Shown: positions 17,701-32,700 of the stretch, in pieces | Layout of the letters: every line of letters begins with the position of its first letter | Position numbering within the stretch: position 1 is the first letter of the stretch | Source: an uncultured bacterium | GTDB taxonomy: Bacteria > Cyanobacteriota > Vampirovibrionia > Gastranaerophilales > Gastranaerophilaceae | Direction: 5' to 3' | Length of the DNA: 48,573 nucleotides | Assembly (NCBI GenBank): GCA_902783125.1 | Contig: CACZPS010000131.1 | Coordinates: 1-48,573 of the forward strand | Position numbers and translations under genes: made by a program | Notes under the pieces: generated by a model | Database searches by the model: none | The model's input: the letters and a program-made list of their open reading frames with translations, nothing else | Told to the model about the DNA's origin: nothing

Positions 17701-20700
17701 TGGATGATACTCCGTATTATATAAATGTGTCGGGTAATGCTACATCAGGATATGTTAATTTCTATAACAAAGTCAGAAATGCCGAAATTACTGTTGATTC
17801 AGGGATATTAAGTGTTATTGGCGATTCTGCGTCAAGCGCTCCGCTTGATTTGTTATATACTTCCGAAGATTCGGGATATTCTTCTATTACTGTTAACGGC
17901 GGGACGGTTCGTTTTGCTAATGTTATGTTGAAAAATGCGACCAGAAGTATTAATGCAAATATTAATAATGCTAAAGTTGTTATGACTAATTCTGTTATTG
18001 ATGCGTCAGGTGATGATAAAGGGGATGCAGTTAATCTTGGGACATTAACTTCTTCTAATTCATCGTATATTATAGATTTTATTTTTAAATCTAATGATTT
18101 AGAAAATCCTGTCGAAACTGATACATTCAACCTTAATAAAAATTCTTCCGGTGATATTACAACATCCGTAAATTGGGTATATAATAACAAAAACCTTATT
18201 AAAGCAGGGATTTATCCTATTATTACTTCAGGTACGGGCGCTACTTTCTCTCTTGATTATGCGTCAAGAAATACTGTGTGGAATTATGAATTGTCAGAGG
18301 ATGGAACCGTAAAATATGATCAATTTATTGGTCAAAGGCGAGTTCGTGTTTCTCCGCAATATAGCAATTCTATTGAAATATATGATATAAAAGAAGATAC
18401 CTTAAGAGCAATAAGTTTGGCTAATATAGAAAACAGACAGTTCTATTTTACTATTGATCAAGACGAAAAATATGAGTTGTATAGTGATTTATATTTGGAT
18501 GATGAACAATATCCCGTATCAGGAAATCTTGATATAGTGGGTGGTAGTGACAGAACAGACATTATTACCGGTAAAACAAAAAACAGTGATGGGGAAGATG
18601 TTCAGTATGCAATGTATAAGATAGTGTCTAACCCGAATGTTGTCATTAATATTAATAATTTGACGATTAAAGATGTTGGAGCATATTTAGATACAAATTC
18701 ATCTGTTGCATATCTGAATGAAGCAAGTTCAAGATTGAACTTATCAAATGTTACATTAACAGATAATGACGGGTATGCGATTTATAACGAAAACGGTAAA
18801 GTTACATTTAACAGTGTTGTTGTATCCGCTCGTCCTGAAGGCGAAGAAAGTACAATATTTAATGAAATATTGAATGAATCAGGGACTTCTTCAGATTATG
18901 GTATGACATTTAGCGGAAGAAATACATTTGGGACGAAGATAACAAACAGAGGTTCAATTCAGACATCGGGCACTAATACATTCAACGCAAGTGTTGCTAA
19001 TACAGGTGTTATCCAATTAATGGGAGTAACTAATCTGAAAGGTACTTCTGATAATGCTGTTGTTGTATCAAGCGGTCAGGGTGGTTCTGCAAATACGGGT
19101 ACATTGAATATGCTTGGGACTACAACTTTAGACAGTTATTCCGAAATAGCATATAATCAGAATATTAATTTAGGGACGAGTACTAATCCCAATGCACGTA
19201 TTAATATTAGTGAAGGTACTTTGAATCTCGATAATCGTGATAATTGGTACGGAACAATTAATATGAATCAAGACAATTCGGTATTAAATTATTCCGGTAT
19301 TGCAAATAATGATTACAGCGTTGGTGGCGAATCATTCTCAAGAGGGGTACTGAACGCATCCAGAGGTAATTTAAATCTTGTGAAAAGAGATTCTTCTGGT
19401 GTCAGTCCTATTTTATATATAACGGAAAATGGCGATAGTTTAGACGATAATGTTAAAGTTAACCTTGGCAGAGATACAATATTGTATATTTCAAACCATC
19501 CTAATTCTGATTCCGCAATATCTTTTACATTAGGTGAAGATATATGGAATGGGCGTGTTTCTTTAGAAAATTCATATTTTATTATTAGGGCAGGTCAAGA
19601 TAACAAGAATCTTATTCTTAATACAAGTGATATGCTTACTTCTATAGAATCAGATCAAGGGGTTTCAACTTTTGAAAATCAGGGTGTTGATATTGAACTT
19701 GGGAAAGCTCAGAATTTTAGCGGGATTTATCTTCAAAATGGCGGTTCTATGAAAGTCGATAGCGGTTCAACTTTCTTTAATTCGGATTCTGAAAAGATTA
19801 TAAATTCCGGTACGGTAGATGTTATACGTTCAAATGAAATAGATTTTGGGAATGTATCTTTAGGTTCAGGTTCGGAGATGACGGTGTCATCTCGTGGAGG
19901 TGATATTAATTCTGATGTTATTAAAGAATTTTTAGGTTCAGGGGCTAAGGCTAAATTTGTTCTTAGTCCTCAAGATTCTCAAAATAGTGATTATTATACT
20001 TTGTATAATATTCCTAGTGCGCAATATAATACTGTCATTATTGGTGATAGTAATAATACAAAAGTTACTACAGCGGTTTTGGGTTCGTTTGATTATAGAG
20101 GAAATACTGTTTATGAGTTTGATAATGCGTTGGTTGACTTGACTCGTGACAGTTCGTCATCTGATGGTTTAAATACGTACAGAATGTCTTCCGTTACCGT
20201 TTCAGATAATACTAAGTTTAAAATTGATGTGAACTTGGAAGCTGATGTGTTAACCTCTAATATTTCTGATAGATTGGTCTTTAATGCGACTCCTGCAAGC
20301 GATGAAACACAATATATTAATATAGTAATTAATAATATGACAAAACCTGCTAATACAGAAGATAGGGTTATTCAGATAATAGATTCATCTTTGGTGCCTG
20401 ATATGTATCAATTAAAGTTGGATTCTATCGCTGAATCCGAAAAGAGTTGGACTTTTGATGATTATAAAACAGGTAATGTTTATTGGAATACGTTTACCGG
20501 TACCAAAAAATTAGATTTATACAGTTCGACTTCAACGAATGATTCAATTGTAATTACTTGTATATCAGAAGATACCCTCAGAAAAATTAATACTTTAACT
20601 ACTGTTTCTGACAGATATTTTAGATTTACAGATGCAAATCAGACATATTATGTGAAAGATAATACCGGTACAACCGCTTCAGGTACTATGAATATTGTCG

Positions 20701-23700
20701 GTTCGGATATGGCAACTAATTATATTGAGGCAACTAATAATAAAAATTCTGATAATGAAACAAGAAGTTATACAATGTTTCAAAATACTATCGCGGGAAC
20801 AACGTTAAATATAAGCGATGTTACAATCAGAAATGCGGTTGCAGGTGATGACAGTGAAGAAAAAGGTTCAAGTAAGGCATCAGTAATATATAATGCAGGT
20901 GAAAATACGGTTACTAATTTAAGTAATGTTACTTTTTCTGATAATAAAGGTAATACAATATATAATACTTCTACATTGAACTTGAGCGGAGTTGTATTTA
21001 ATTTAACAAATCCGGATCCTAGCGGAAATTCTATATATAACCTTGGAACAGTACAATTTGTAAGTTCAGGTGCAGGTATCGTTTCTAACAGAAGTGTCGG
21101 AAATATTACAAACGAGGGAACTGTAAATATTGGGCAGGGTGCTTCATTATCAATGTATTCTCCGGCAATTTTCTATAATAATTCATCGGGTGCAAGTCTT
21201 AATATAAGCGGAAGATTGTTGCTTGCAGATGGCGCCAGATTGAATATTAACGGTGGAAATGTGCTTGTAAGCGGAATTGTTGCAGGAATATCAAACGCAT
21301 CATTTGGGACGGTGGATTTGTCAAAGGATGCAAATCTTAGTATTTCCGGACAAAATGCATCTCTCGCCGAAGGATTAAAGATTAATGTTAAGGGAAATCT
21401 TCTTATTACGAATAATTATAGCGAAAGAGAAGATTTGAAATACGGTGTTATTCTTGGAAATAATGATTATTTGGTGAATACAGGTGAAGGTTCTGAGAAT
21501 TATGGTATTTTATCATTAGGTGATAAAGGTGTCGCTTCATTAAGACAAGGTTTGAAAAGTGTAAGCGGTGAAGTTGATAACACATATACAATATCAAATC
21601 AAGAAATAAAAGGTGTTGCAACCTCTCGGTTATATAACGGTCAAAGCGGTGTTGACGGTAATGGTATAACTTTAAAGATTGCCTCGGATGAATCATCAGT
21701 ATTTACGGGAAGATATACTCAATATGGTTCTAATACAAAATTGGTCATGGATACTACTCAGTATGAGTCTGCTAAAATGTTTGGCGGTGATAAATATATT
21801 GAGGAAGGGGCTTCTGTTGAAGTTACATCCGGTACAATTGATTATTTAAACATGTATCTGGGTAATAACGTATCTTATACACATAAATCAACATCGGAAA
21901 ACGGCGGTGTTATTAATAATGAGTTATTAAAGTTTACAAATGGCAATGCTGTAGCTAAATTTACTTCTAATGGTGCAGATAAAGCTAAGTATTCTCTTAA
22001 TGCTATAACTCCTGCGTCTATTCAGAATACGTCTAATATTATTAATCTTGATAAGGCAGTAGTTACGTTATTAAATAACGATTATTCCGCTATGAATAAC
22101 GGTTCTTTTGTCAAATATGTGTTTAATAATTCAACGCTTGATTTTACCGCGGAAACAGGCGCCGCAAATTATGATAATTATTTATTCAGAGAATTTGAAA
22201 CATCTGACTCTGAATATTCAATAGATATAGATACTGTAAATCATAAGTCTGATATTATTGAGATTGTTTCAGGTGGAAGCGGTAAAGGTGCTGTAAAAAT
22301 CGTTAAAATTAAGTTTGATGATAATTTTGGTCAAAATTCAGATGGGGTTTACCAAATTATCAAGGGTGGTGACGGTCAGCTATATCTTGATATAGATGCT
22401 ATAAAGGATGATGAGGAATATAATTGGTCTTATGATATAGATCCTGAAACAAAGACTGTATATAATGATACATATCTTGGTACAAAAAATTTGGAATTGG
22501 CAAAGACTACTAATGAAAATGATAGTATTAAATTTGTAAAACATCAAACTGATACGTTAAAGGGTATTAATCAATATAATACTTCTTATTCGGCAGATAA
22601 AAATCGTTATTTCTTGTTCCAAGGCGCCGGAGCTAAAACATATAAATCCATTGATAATGCAGGCGTTACCGCAAACGGTGTTTTGAATATACGAGGTAGA
22701 GAAGATTTAGATGCAGGTATGGATACAATTGATGCTGACGGACATTATCTATTTGAGGTTACAAATCCTGATGTTGAATTAAATATATCTAATGTGGATA
22801 TTAAAAATGCCGGCGTGAAATCCGATTATGTTCAAGCATCAGTAATTTATCTTGTTAATGCAGATGCGAAAGTTAACCTTGCAAATGTTACATTAGAAGA
22901 TAATAATGGAAACGCTTTATATAATTCATCAGGGACATTGAGTCTTGAAAATACAAATGTAAAAGCGTCTGAAACTGCTACTAATTCTATATATAACAGC
23001 GGTGAATTAAATTTACATTCAGGTAATAATATAGAAACAAATATAACAAATACCGGAAATATTGTCATTGAAGGTGTGAATAATACGATTAAGTCGGTAT
23101 CCGGCAGAGGTGCTTTAAATGCGGGTGAGGATAGCTCAATAAATCTTACCGGTGTAATTGATAAAAATCAAACGGTTAGTTTAGCGAATAATTCAAAAGT
23201 TACCGTTAAACAAAACGGTACATTGAATATGAATACTGATAGTGTGGATGTTTCAAAATCTGATTCTTGGAATATTGGCTCAACTGTTGTAATAGACGGT
23301 GGTACTCTGGAGTATGATGGCTTAACGGAAAATGGGTATATTTCATCAACAAGTAATGGCGGAAATCTTAATATTTTATCAGGAATCTTTAATGTAGTCG
23401 GAAAATCAGCTTCTTCTACTTCGGATTTGAATGAGGCTGTTAATGTTACGGTTAAGGATAATGCTACTCTCGTTTTAACAGGTTATGAAGAAGTTATCCT
23501 TGATAGTGCTGATAAATTATTTTCACGTTCTCGTTTGGGAATGATTAATTATGCAAAACTTATTATCAAAGGAATAACTTATGAAGATTCCATAAATGGC
23601 GGTATTGTGTATACCGACAAGTTGATAATGAATAATGATACCGCTGGCATGTTGTTTAACAAAGTAACATCTCCTTCGGAGCAAGAATATAAAGATGTTG

Positions 23701-26700
23701 AGTTTGAAAACGCAGGGATTGATATAGATATTACATCCGATCAATCAGCTTATACAGGAATATTTACTCAAAGTGCCGATAAAACAACAACTGTAACAAG
23801 AAGCGGTAAGATATTTGGCGGTACAAAATATATTCAAGCAGGTACATTAAAGATAACAACCCCGACAGAAGGGATTTATTATACGGATATTAATATAGGA
23901 AGTGGTGCAAAATTAGGTAATTACGCTACTTCTGTCACGGGTGGAGTAGTAAATAGTGAAGTAGTTAAATTTACGGGTGAAAACGGTGTCGCAGGATTCT
24001 ACAAAGATTCATCATATTATGGCGATTATGTCAAATATGATTTAGCATCTGATATTTCCAGAACGGGCAGAGCTAATATGGTTGAATTTGTTGATGCGTT
24101 AGTTACTTTAACAGCCGAACCTGTTGTAAATGCAAACAGAAAAGAATATTTATATAACGGCGGAAGTGTTTATTCTTTCAAAGATTCTTATATTAATTTG
24201 ACAGCAAGCGAGAATTACCCCGATTCTGCTATTGTTCCAAGTGCTTCGGATTCCGGCGATATATACAGATTCACAAAACTTCAACTTGATAATACTCGTT
24301 TTGCTATAGATGTTGATTGTAAGAATAGAGTGTTTGATGAAATATATGTCACATCTTCTGATTCAAGCGGGAAAATTCTTATTTCGGCTATTAACTGGAT
24401 ATCTGAACCCGTAGTGGATGATGGTCAGGAATTTTCTGCTCCAATGCAGATTTTGCATTCTGATAACGATAATATACAGTTAGAACTTGGGTTTACCAGA
24501 AGATGGGAATACACTTTAGATGACTATACGGATAGTGAAAGTGGTAATATAAATGTTACTTATAAAAATTATTTGGGAAGTAAAACATTAAAATTAGATA
24601 CAGTTAGCACAACAAATGATTCAATTAATTTTAATTATTCAAAAGACGATTTATTAAAAGCTATAAATACTAAATTTTTAGGTGATGGTAAGACAAGAAC
24701 CTTTACGTTTATTCTTCCTGAACCGTCTGATTCGGATAGTCAAACCTATAAATTGACAGACAACTCTGAACTTACGGCAGGTGGAGTGTTTAATATTACG
24801 GGTACTCCTACTGAGTCTGAAAATCTTCCTGTATCTGTGATTGATGCGGTTGGGACATATTCATTGTTTAATGTTAAAAATAGCGGAACAACAATGAATG
24901 TTAGTGATGTAATCTTTCAAAATGCTGTAATAGTTGTTGATTCTCAGAATCCTAATCTTGCGGTTAATGCATCAGTATTTGATGTGAATAATACTTCGAG
25001 TACTGTGACATTGCAAAATGTTGTATTTAGAAATAATGCGGGAAATGCGCTGTATAACAGAGCAACGGTTAATATGTCAGGTGTTAGATTTAACAAGCGT
25101 GGGGATATTTTAACCGAGAATACTGTAACAAATTTGGGTACAATCAATGTAGTCGGTGAGAATACATTTGAAACAAATATATCAAATCAGGCTAATGCGG
25201 TGTTTAATATTGGCGGAACATCTGTTGTGTCGGGTGGAATAAATAACGCAGGTATTGTGAATGTTTCAGGTAATACGCAGCTTCAAGGAAATATTATAAA
25301 TACTAACGATATTACTTTAAAAGATAGTGTTGTTGTATCGGGAGTGATTTCAAATACATTAAACGGCTTAATATCTGTTAATGCACCATCAAATTCTGAG
25401 GATGTTATTTCTATTAGAAATACTGTTAATAATGCAGGAAATATTGAAATTAACAATGGAGGGAATTTAAAACTTAATTCGTTAATAACTTCTTATGATA
25501 ACGAATATGGTACATTGGATATTAAAACGGGTGGGGTTTTAGAAGTTGGAACTTCGGGTATTGTTGAATCAGGTAATAAATTAAAACTTGGCGGTAAGTC
25601 CGGTGAAAAAATAGGAACTTTAAATGTTAATCAGGGTACTGTTTATATTGATTCTGAAGATACTATGGATGGTAAAATTATACTCGGGGTTGATATTGAA
25701 TCACAGGACGCTCCTGAAACAGATTTGAGTGTAATTCATTATAGTGGTTCGAAACTTACTGATAGTGCAAATAAATATGTTATTGAAGCTAATGCAGGTA
25801 ATTTATATTTGGATGACGGTGTTTTGAAACTTGATTCAAATGATAAATTATCAAATGCTGTAAACTATATATTGAATAAAGGTACATTCGAAGCTCAAAA
25901 TTTATCAAGTGCTTTGATTCTTGCAAATGGTGATGTTTGGAATCCTGACGCATCGATTAATTTGTTGGGTTCAACTGTTTTGGTATTAGCATCAGATTTA
26001 AATACTAATTCAAAATTAGAATTATCTAATGTAGATCAATTAAAAGGCGGTGTTAATTCATTAGTTACAAACCCTGATGTCGAGATTACAGTATCTGCTG
26101 ATAACAGCAACTTTATAGGTAAATATTCTCAAGATAAATCGGGATTTACGTCATCAAATATTCCGTTGTTAACTGTTACAAAAGAGGGTAAAGTTTTTGG
26201 CGGAATAAAAGAGATTAACACCGGTGCCGTAAATATAGCTACTCCGAATGAGATATATTATAGAGGGTTCGTTCTTGGCGGGAACAAATCTAATCGTGTA
26301 ACATTTACGAACGCTTCATCAGGCGGTGAATTAACAAATGAGGTTGTTAAGTTCTCAGGTTCTTATGCAACCGCTGTATTTGACTCTAACAGTGATACTA
26401 ATAAAGCAAATTATGTTCTTAAGAATATAGAAAGCGGGGAAGGTAATAACATTCTTGTATTTAACAATTCAAATGTTGAGCTTCAAGATATAGATTATTC
26501 TGCTATTTCAGATATTCAATTTGCGGGCTCTGTTGTTAGTTTACAAAGTGATATATCGGGTGAAAAATATAATAATTATAAGTTCGATAAGTTAACTAAC
26601 AGTAATACAACATATAAGATTGATGTTGATACAAGCGGATTTGGTGCTGAATCCGGTTCTTCGTATGCGGATACTATTACTTTTGGCGGTACTTCTACCG

Positions 26701-29700
26701 GTAATGTCGTTATTTCAGATATTAATTTTACTGAAATAAGACCTGATAAAAATGCTACGGGAAAGATTCAAATTTTAACTGATGTGACAACAAATTCTGC
26801 ACTTCAATTAACAGGTGATGCTCTTAATACTACTTGGGAGTATAAGTTAAGTGATAATGAGTTTAAGACCGGTACTACCGTTAGTATTAAATATGATGAT
26901 TTCTTGGGGACAAAAGGAATCAAATCCGCAAAATATAGCGACTCATCAATTGTTGACGACAGTATTGAGTTATATAATTCATCAAATGATGACGTTTTGA
27001 GAACAGTTAACATGTTTGAAGAAGACGGATTAACTCAAAGGACATTTGTAATAAAAGGTGAAAATCCTCAAGATGTTGTATATAATTTATCCAAAAATTC
27101 AGGTATAACAGCATCCGGTTATTTTGTGATTGACGGTATTACACCAAGTAACCCTCCTTCTGTTGATAATCCGCTTGATGCTGATGAAATAGGCACTATT
27201 GATGCAAAGGGTGCATATTCATTGTTCCAAATATCAAATTTAGGCACAACTCTTGATGTATCAGGTGTTAGGTTTATTAATGCCAAAGCTGTAAATGATG
27301 CAGGTGAAGTCATGAATGCTTCTGTATTTGATATTACTGCTTCTGATGCGGTTGTTAACTTAACTAATGTTATTTTATCGTCGAATGAGCTTAATGCAAT
27401 TTATAACAGAGGAAATATGACATTTAAAAATGTTACGGTTTCAGCTGATACAACTCCGGCAAATTCTATCGAAAATTACGGTAGAATAACTATTGTCGGA
27501 ATAAATGAGTTTGTAAGTTCGTTTGTAAATAATACAGATAGTGATGTATCAAACGGAGGAATAATTAACATTGTTGCAGATAGTGTTAATCCTGTAAATG
27601 TAACAAAAGTGTTCTTTAATAATTTAGATAATAAAGGCACATTGAAGACACATTCAGGAATAACAGAATTAAGAACAGTTGTTAATACCGGTGAAATATC
27701 TCTTGGTGCAAAAGATGTTATTTCCGGTGAAATTTCAGGCGACGGTAAATTAAGTATTGTATTCGAGATGCTTGATAGTGCTACTGCTGTTGTTACAGGC
27801 GGTAAAATTAGTGAAGATGTTCAATTAAATATCGATAGTTTAGGTAATTTATCAATATTAGGCGGTACGGTTAATTTAAATGATAATGATATTTGGGCCG
27901 GGACTTTGATAATGAACTCAGATGAAAATAATTCTGATGTGGTTTCTGTTTTGAATATCAGAGGTTTGACATCTAATAACGGTAAGTTGAATGCAAATAA
28001 GGGTAATATTAATATTGAGTCAGGTAACTTAACTGTTAGAGGTACGGATAAGTTATCTGATGATGTTAATGTAAATATTTCTCAAGGTGGTAAATTATCG
28101 CTTAACGGTGTTAAATCAGGAGCAATAACTGAAGGGGTAAATCTTGCAAGCGGTGATATTTGGGCTGGCAGTGTTGAGTTGACTGACAGTAATTTAACGA
28201 TAAACAACGGTTTAACGGATGACAATAAATTGACTTTGGCTTCGGCTGACCAGTTAAAATCGGATAATCTTTCACAATTAGAAAATAAAGGTATTGAGCT
28301 TACAATCTCCGCTGACCAATCAGGTTTTGGCGGGAAATATCTTCAAACCGATGGCAGTTTGATAATCTATGCAGGAAATTATAATGGTTCAACAGGTAAA
28401 TTGGGCGGTGTTAAACGAATAGAAAATGGTACTGCAACAGTTTACAGTAATGAAAATATTAATTATACCGATTTTGTTCTTGGTGGAGATAATGACACAA
28501 CTTTAACCAATTATTCAATAGGCGGTGATGTTACAAGTGGTGTTGTTCGATTTGAAGATGGCTTAGGAAACGCTAAGGCAGTATTTGATAGTGTAAATGA
28601 TAACAGAGCTAATTATAACTTATCAACAATGTCAGGAAATGGTACTGTTGAATTTAACAATTCTGTTGTAAAACTCTCTAATACGGATTATACGGGTTCT
28701 ACAACATATAAATTTGGTGAAAATACTCTTGTTGATTCCTTAGACGGTAATTATAAATCTTATACTTTTGATAATCTGGTATCAGACAATAAGGCTGAGT
28801 ATTCGATAGATATTAATTTCGCTCAGATGGATGTCCCTCAACCGGTTGATGTTAGCGCAGATAAGTTCTATGTAGGAGATAGTTCAACAGGGGTTATGAC
28901 AATTTCTAATATCAATTTTGAGACCTTTGATGTAAATACAACAGAAGGAATTGTACAAATCTTATACGGAATAAATGGCTCTACATCTCATAATGTTCAA
29001 TTAGCTTTGTCGCAGGAGCTTGCAGGACAAGTTTGGACAGTTAATATGGATAGTTTCATTGTAGATAATGAATATGTTGTAAATAGTGATAGTTTCATCA
29101 GACAAAAAGCCCTTGCTTTAGCTCAAACAAAAACAGAAAATGACAGTATCGCAGTTGTCGTAACTCGCAGAGAGGATACGCTCAGAGTTATCAATACATT
29201 TGATGGCGCAAACGGTAAAACTCGTAACTTTGTATTTAAAGAAGGTGATGCTCCTTATCAATTACTTGAACACACATATAAAACTGCCTCAGGTGTTATG
29301 AATGTCAAAGGGGTGGATAAATCTCAAAGTATTATTGACGGTACGAATAGAAATAGAGATATCGAGCATGGCGGACTTTATACCGATGAATATTTATCAA
29401 TGTTTATTTTAGAAAACGTATCTACTCTTAGTATATCTGATGTTACTATAATAAATGCGGCAGTTAATGGGGTTAATGAATCTCATAATGCGTCAGTTAT
29501 AGATATGTATAACTCCGGTGCTATTGCTAACCTTACAAATGTTATCCTTTCCGATAACTCAGGTCGTGCAATCTATGCAAATAGCGGGAAGATAAATCTT
29601 GAAAATGTAAGGTTTGAAGATTCTTCTAACTCTAATTCAATCTATCTTACAGGCAGTGCGGAATTGACAGCATCAGGTGCGAATTATTTTGGCTCTGCTA

Positions 29701-32700
29701 TTGTGAATAATAATGCAAAAGTTAATATTAGCGGAGATAATAATGAATATAAAATTACCGTTTTGACAGGCGGTTCTGACGGTAAATTGACTCTCAGCGG
29801 AGTGAATAAGTTTGATAGTTTAACAGGTGTAACAGAAAACGGCGGTGCTATATCTAATTCACTTGGGGCATTAGATATCAAAGGCGCTCAATTCCTTAAT
29901 AATAAAGCAACATCTAAAGGTGGGGCGATATATAATTCAGGTATTCAAACTACATCTATAAACGGTACCTTTACAAACAATCAGGCTGATTATGGCGGTG
30001 CTGTTTATATCACAGGCGCAAGAGATGTAACCATTTCCGGTATATTTACCGAAAACAAAGCAACAACGGCAGGCGGCGCTATATGGTCTGATTCAAACTT
30101 CACTATTCGTGCCGATGGAGAAGGTGCTTTGACCTCATTCTCAGGAAACAGAGCGAACGATGTTTCTAACGCTATTTATATAGATTCTCAAAATAATCCT
30201 GTAATCAGTATGGTTGTTAATGATGGCGGAAAAATTGCAGTCGCTGATACAATTAGCGGCAGAAATAAATACAATATTGAGGTGAGCGGTAATAATAATA
30301 CTAATAATACCGCACAATTAACAGGTAAGATTTTGAATGCGGATATTAAGGTAAATGATATAAGAACAGTTGTTGATTTTTCAGAGTTGGGTGAGATTTC
30401 TGAAGGGAACGCTGAAAACACAACATTTACCGTTAATTCAGGTACATTAGAACTCAATACGGTTGTTCTGAATCATTGGACAACTTCCGATGACAGGGAA
30501 AGCATTAACTTTAATGTCGTTAAACCTGCAGATTCATCGTCATCAGTTCCTGCGTTAGTTCTTAACAAGACAAATGTTAACCTTTCTAACATGGCAGTTA
30601 CTGATATAAATAATTCAGATGCTGTTTATATGGGTAAATTGTCATCTGATGCGGATAGTAAATTCGTTATTGATGTTATTTTGAGTGATGATTATACTCT
30701 GCAAGAGGACGGTTCATATATCTATAATACCGAAAATGCCGCAGATAATATTACTGTAGAGGCAGGTTCTTCAGGTACGGTTACATTAACTGATATCAAT
30801 TTTGTTAATATGGGTTCAACAAATGATGGCGACATTCAGATTATAAAAGGTGCTTATACTCAGGGTACTTCTATAAATCTTGCATTTAGTCAAAATATTA
30901 TTGATGAATATGTTATAAACGGTTGGGAATATACAATAAAAGATAATTATATTAAAGACGGTAAAGCAGATGTTGAATTTAGTGACTTTATCGGTACGAA
31001 AAATTTAAGTCTGACATCTACCAAGAAAGATACTCCTGATTGGGACGGCAGATATGACAGTGTTAAAATAGTGTCTAACAAACAAGATACCCTTCAGGCT
31101 GTTAACCAATATTCTGATACAGGTTCAGAAAACAGAACATTTAGATTTACAAGTGAATTAGCTAAGGAAACATATAAATTAATAGGAAACACTGGTGTTA
31201 CAACCACTGGTGTTATGAATGTTTTGGGCATCAGAGGGAATGATGATACTATTGATGCTCAGGGCAATTATTCAATGTTTGTATTATCTAACTCAGGTAC
31301 AACTTTAAATATATCCGATGTGAAGATTCAAAATGCAAGAGTGACGTCAAATGCGTCTGTTCTTGATGTTCAGGCAGATGATGCAGTTGTTAATTTGACT
31401 AATGTAATATTATCTCAAAACAGCGGTAATGCTATTGTTAATAGTGGTACTGTCAACTTTAACGGGGTAAATGTTGAGGCTCGTGGCGGAAATATCATCA
31501 ATAATGCTGTGTTAGATATGGTGTCAGGGGTAAATAATATTTCGACTGTTCTTACAAATAATGCGGAAGTTCATTCTGCATTAGGTTCAAATAATACATA
31601 TTTAGGCGAAATAAAAATCGGTTCAAATAATGCAGTATTTAATCTTGAAGGTACCGATAATATTGGAGCAAGAGTTATTCTGAATGATAGCAGCTATACT
31701 CCTGAATTTAATATATTTGGTACAACAACTGTTCGTGAAAATTCAAGTTTTGAAGCACCGAACCTGAAGATTAATATTAAAGATAGCGGAAACTTGGTAA
31801 TAGACGGAAGCTCTGCTAATCTGAATATATCATCGTCAGGTAATGACACTTGGGCAGGAAAATTAACTATTGATAATGACGGAAGTGTTAAACTTACTTC
31901 TAATAACGATTCAATCACAAACGGTTTAATCAATGCGGTATCAGGCAGTTTTGAACTTGTATCAGGTGCGTTTGAGGTTTATTCTGCTTCATCAATAGCT
32001 AATGATGTAAATGTAATACTTACAAGCGGAAACTTTGTATTATCCAATAATAATGTAACATTAGCCGAAGGCGATGTTTGGTCAGATAACACAAATGTTC
32101 TTTTGAGAGATAATACAACATTTACGGTTGGAACAGGTTTGAATACGAATTCTGTTCTTAACCTTACTTCTACTTCTCAATTTGTTGGAGAAGAAGATAA
32201 TAATTATTCTGAAAATTCAAACTTTATCAATAACGGTATAACCATTAATATTAACGTTGATGAATCAGGTATTTATCGTGGTAAATATACTCAAAAAGCG
32301 GGTAAGTTAGTTATCAATAATTCTGCAAGAGTATTTGGTGAATATACTGATGATAGTGATAATGTTGTTCATAGTCTGAAAGATATTCAGGGCGGTGAAA
32401 TGGTTGTTGATTATACAACTAAGTCAATAGATTACGGTAATGTAAGATTAGGTACCAATGCGAAATTAACAAATACATCTATCAGCGGGGATGTTGATTC
32501 TGAATTGTTATCATTTAACGGTTCGAATTCAACGGCTGAATTTAAGTCTGTTAATAATGGCTCTGTTTATAATCTCTATGACGGAATTGCTTCATCCTTG
32601 AGCGGTTCTATTAATACTGTATTGTTCCGAGGTTCAGATGACAATAATCTTAAAGTGATTTTAAAGGGCAATTCTTTTATAAATAATACTACTACTATGT

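Noticed and set aside
17762-18190. Minus-strand open frame of 142 codons inside the giant gene
   Set aside because: It is antisense to the repeat frame, has no ribosome binding site and mirrors the codon bias of the coding strand. Similar antisense frames recur throughout the gene (for example 32789-33094, 35993-36307 and 38399-38716).
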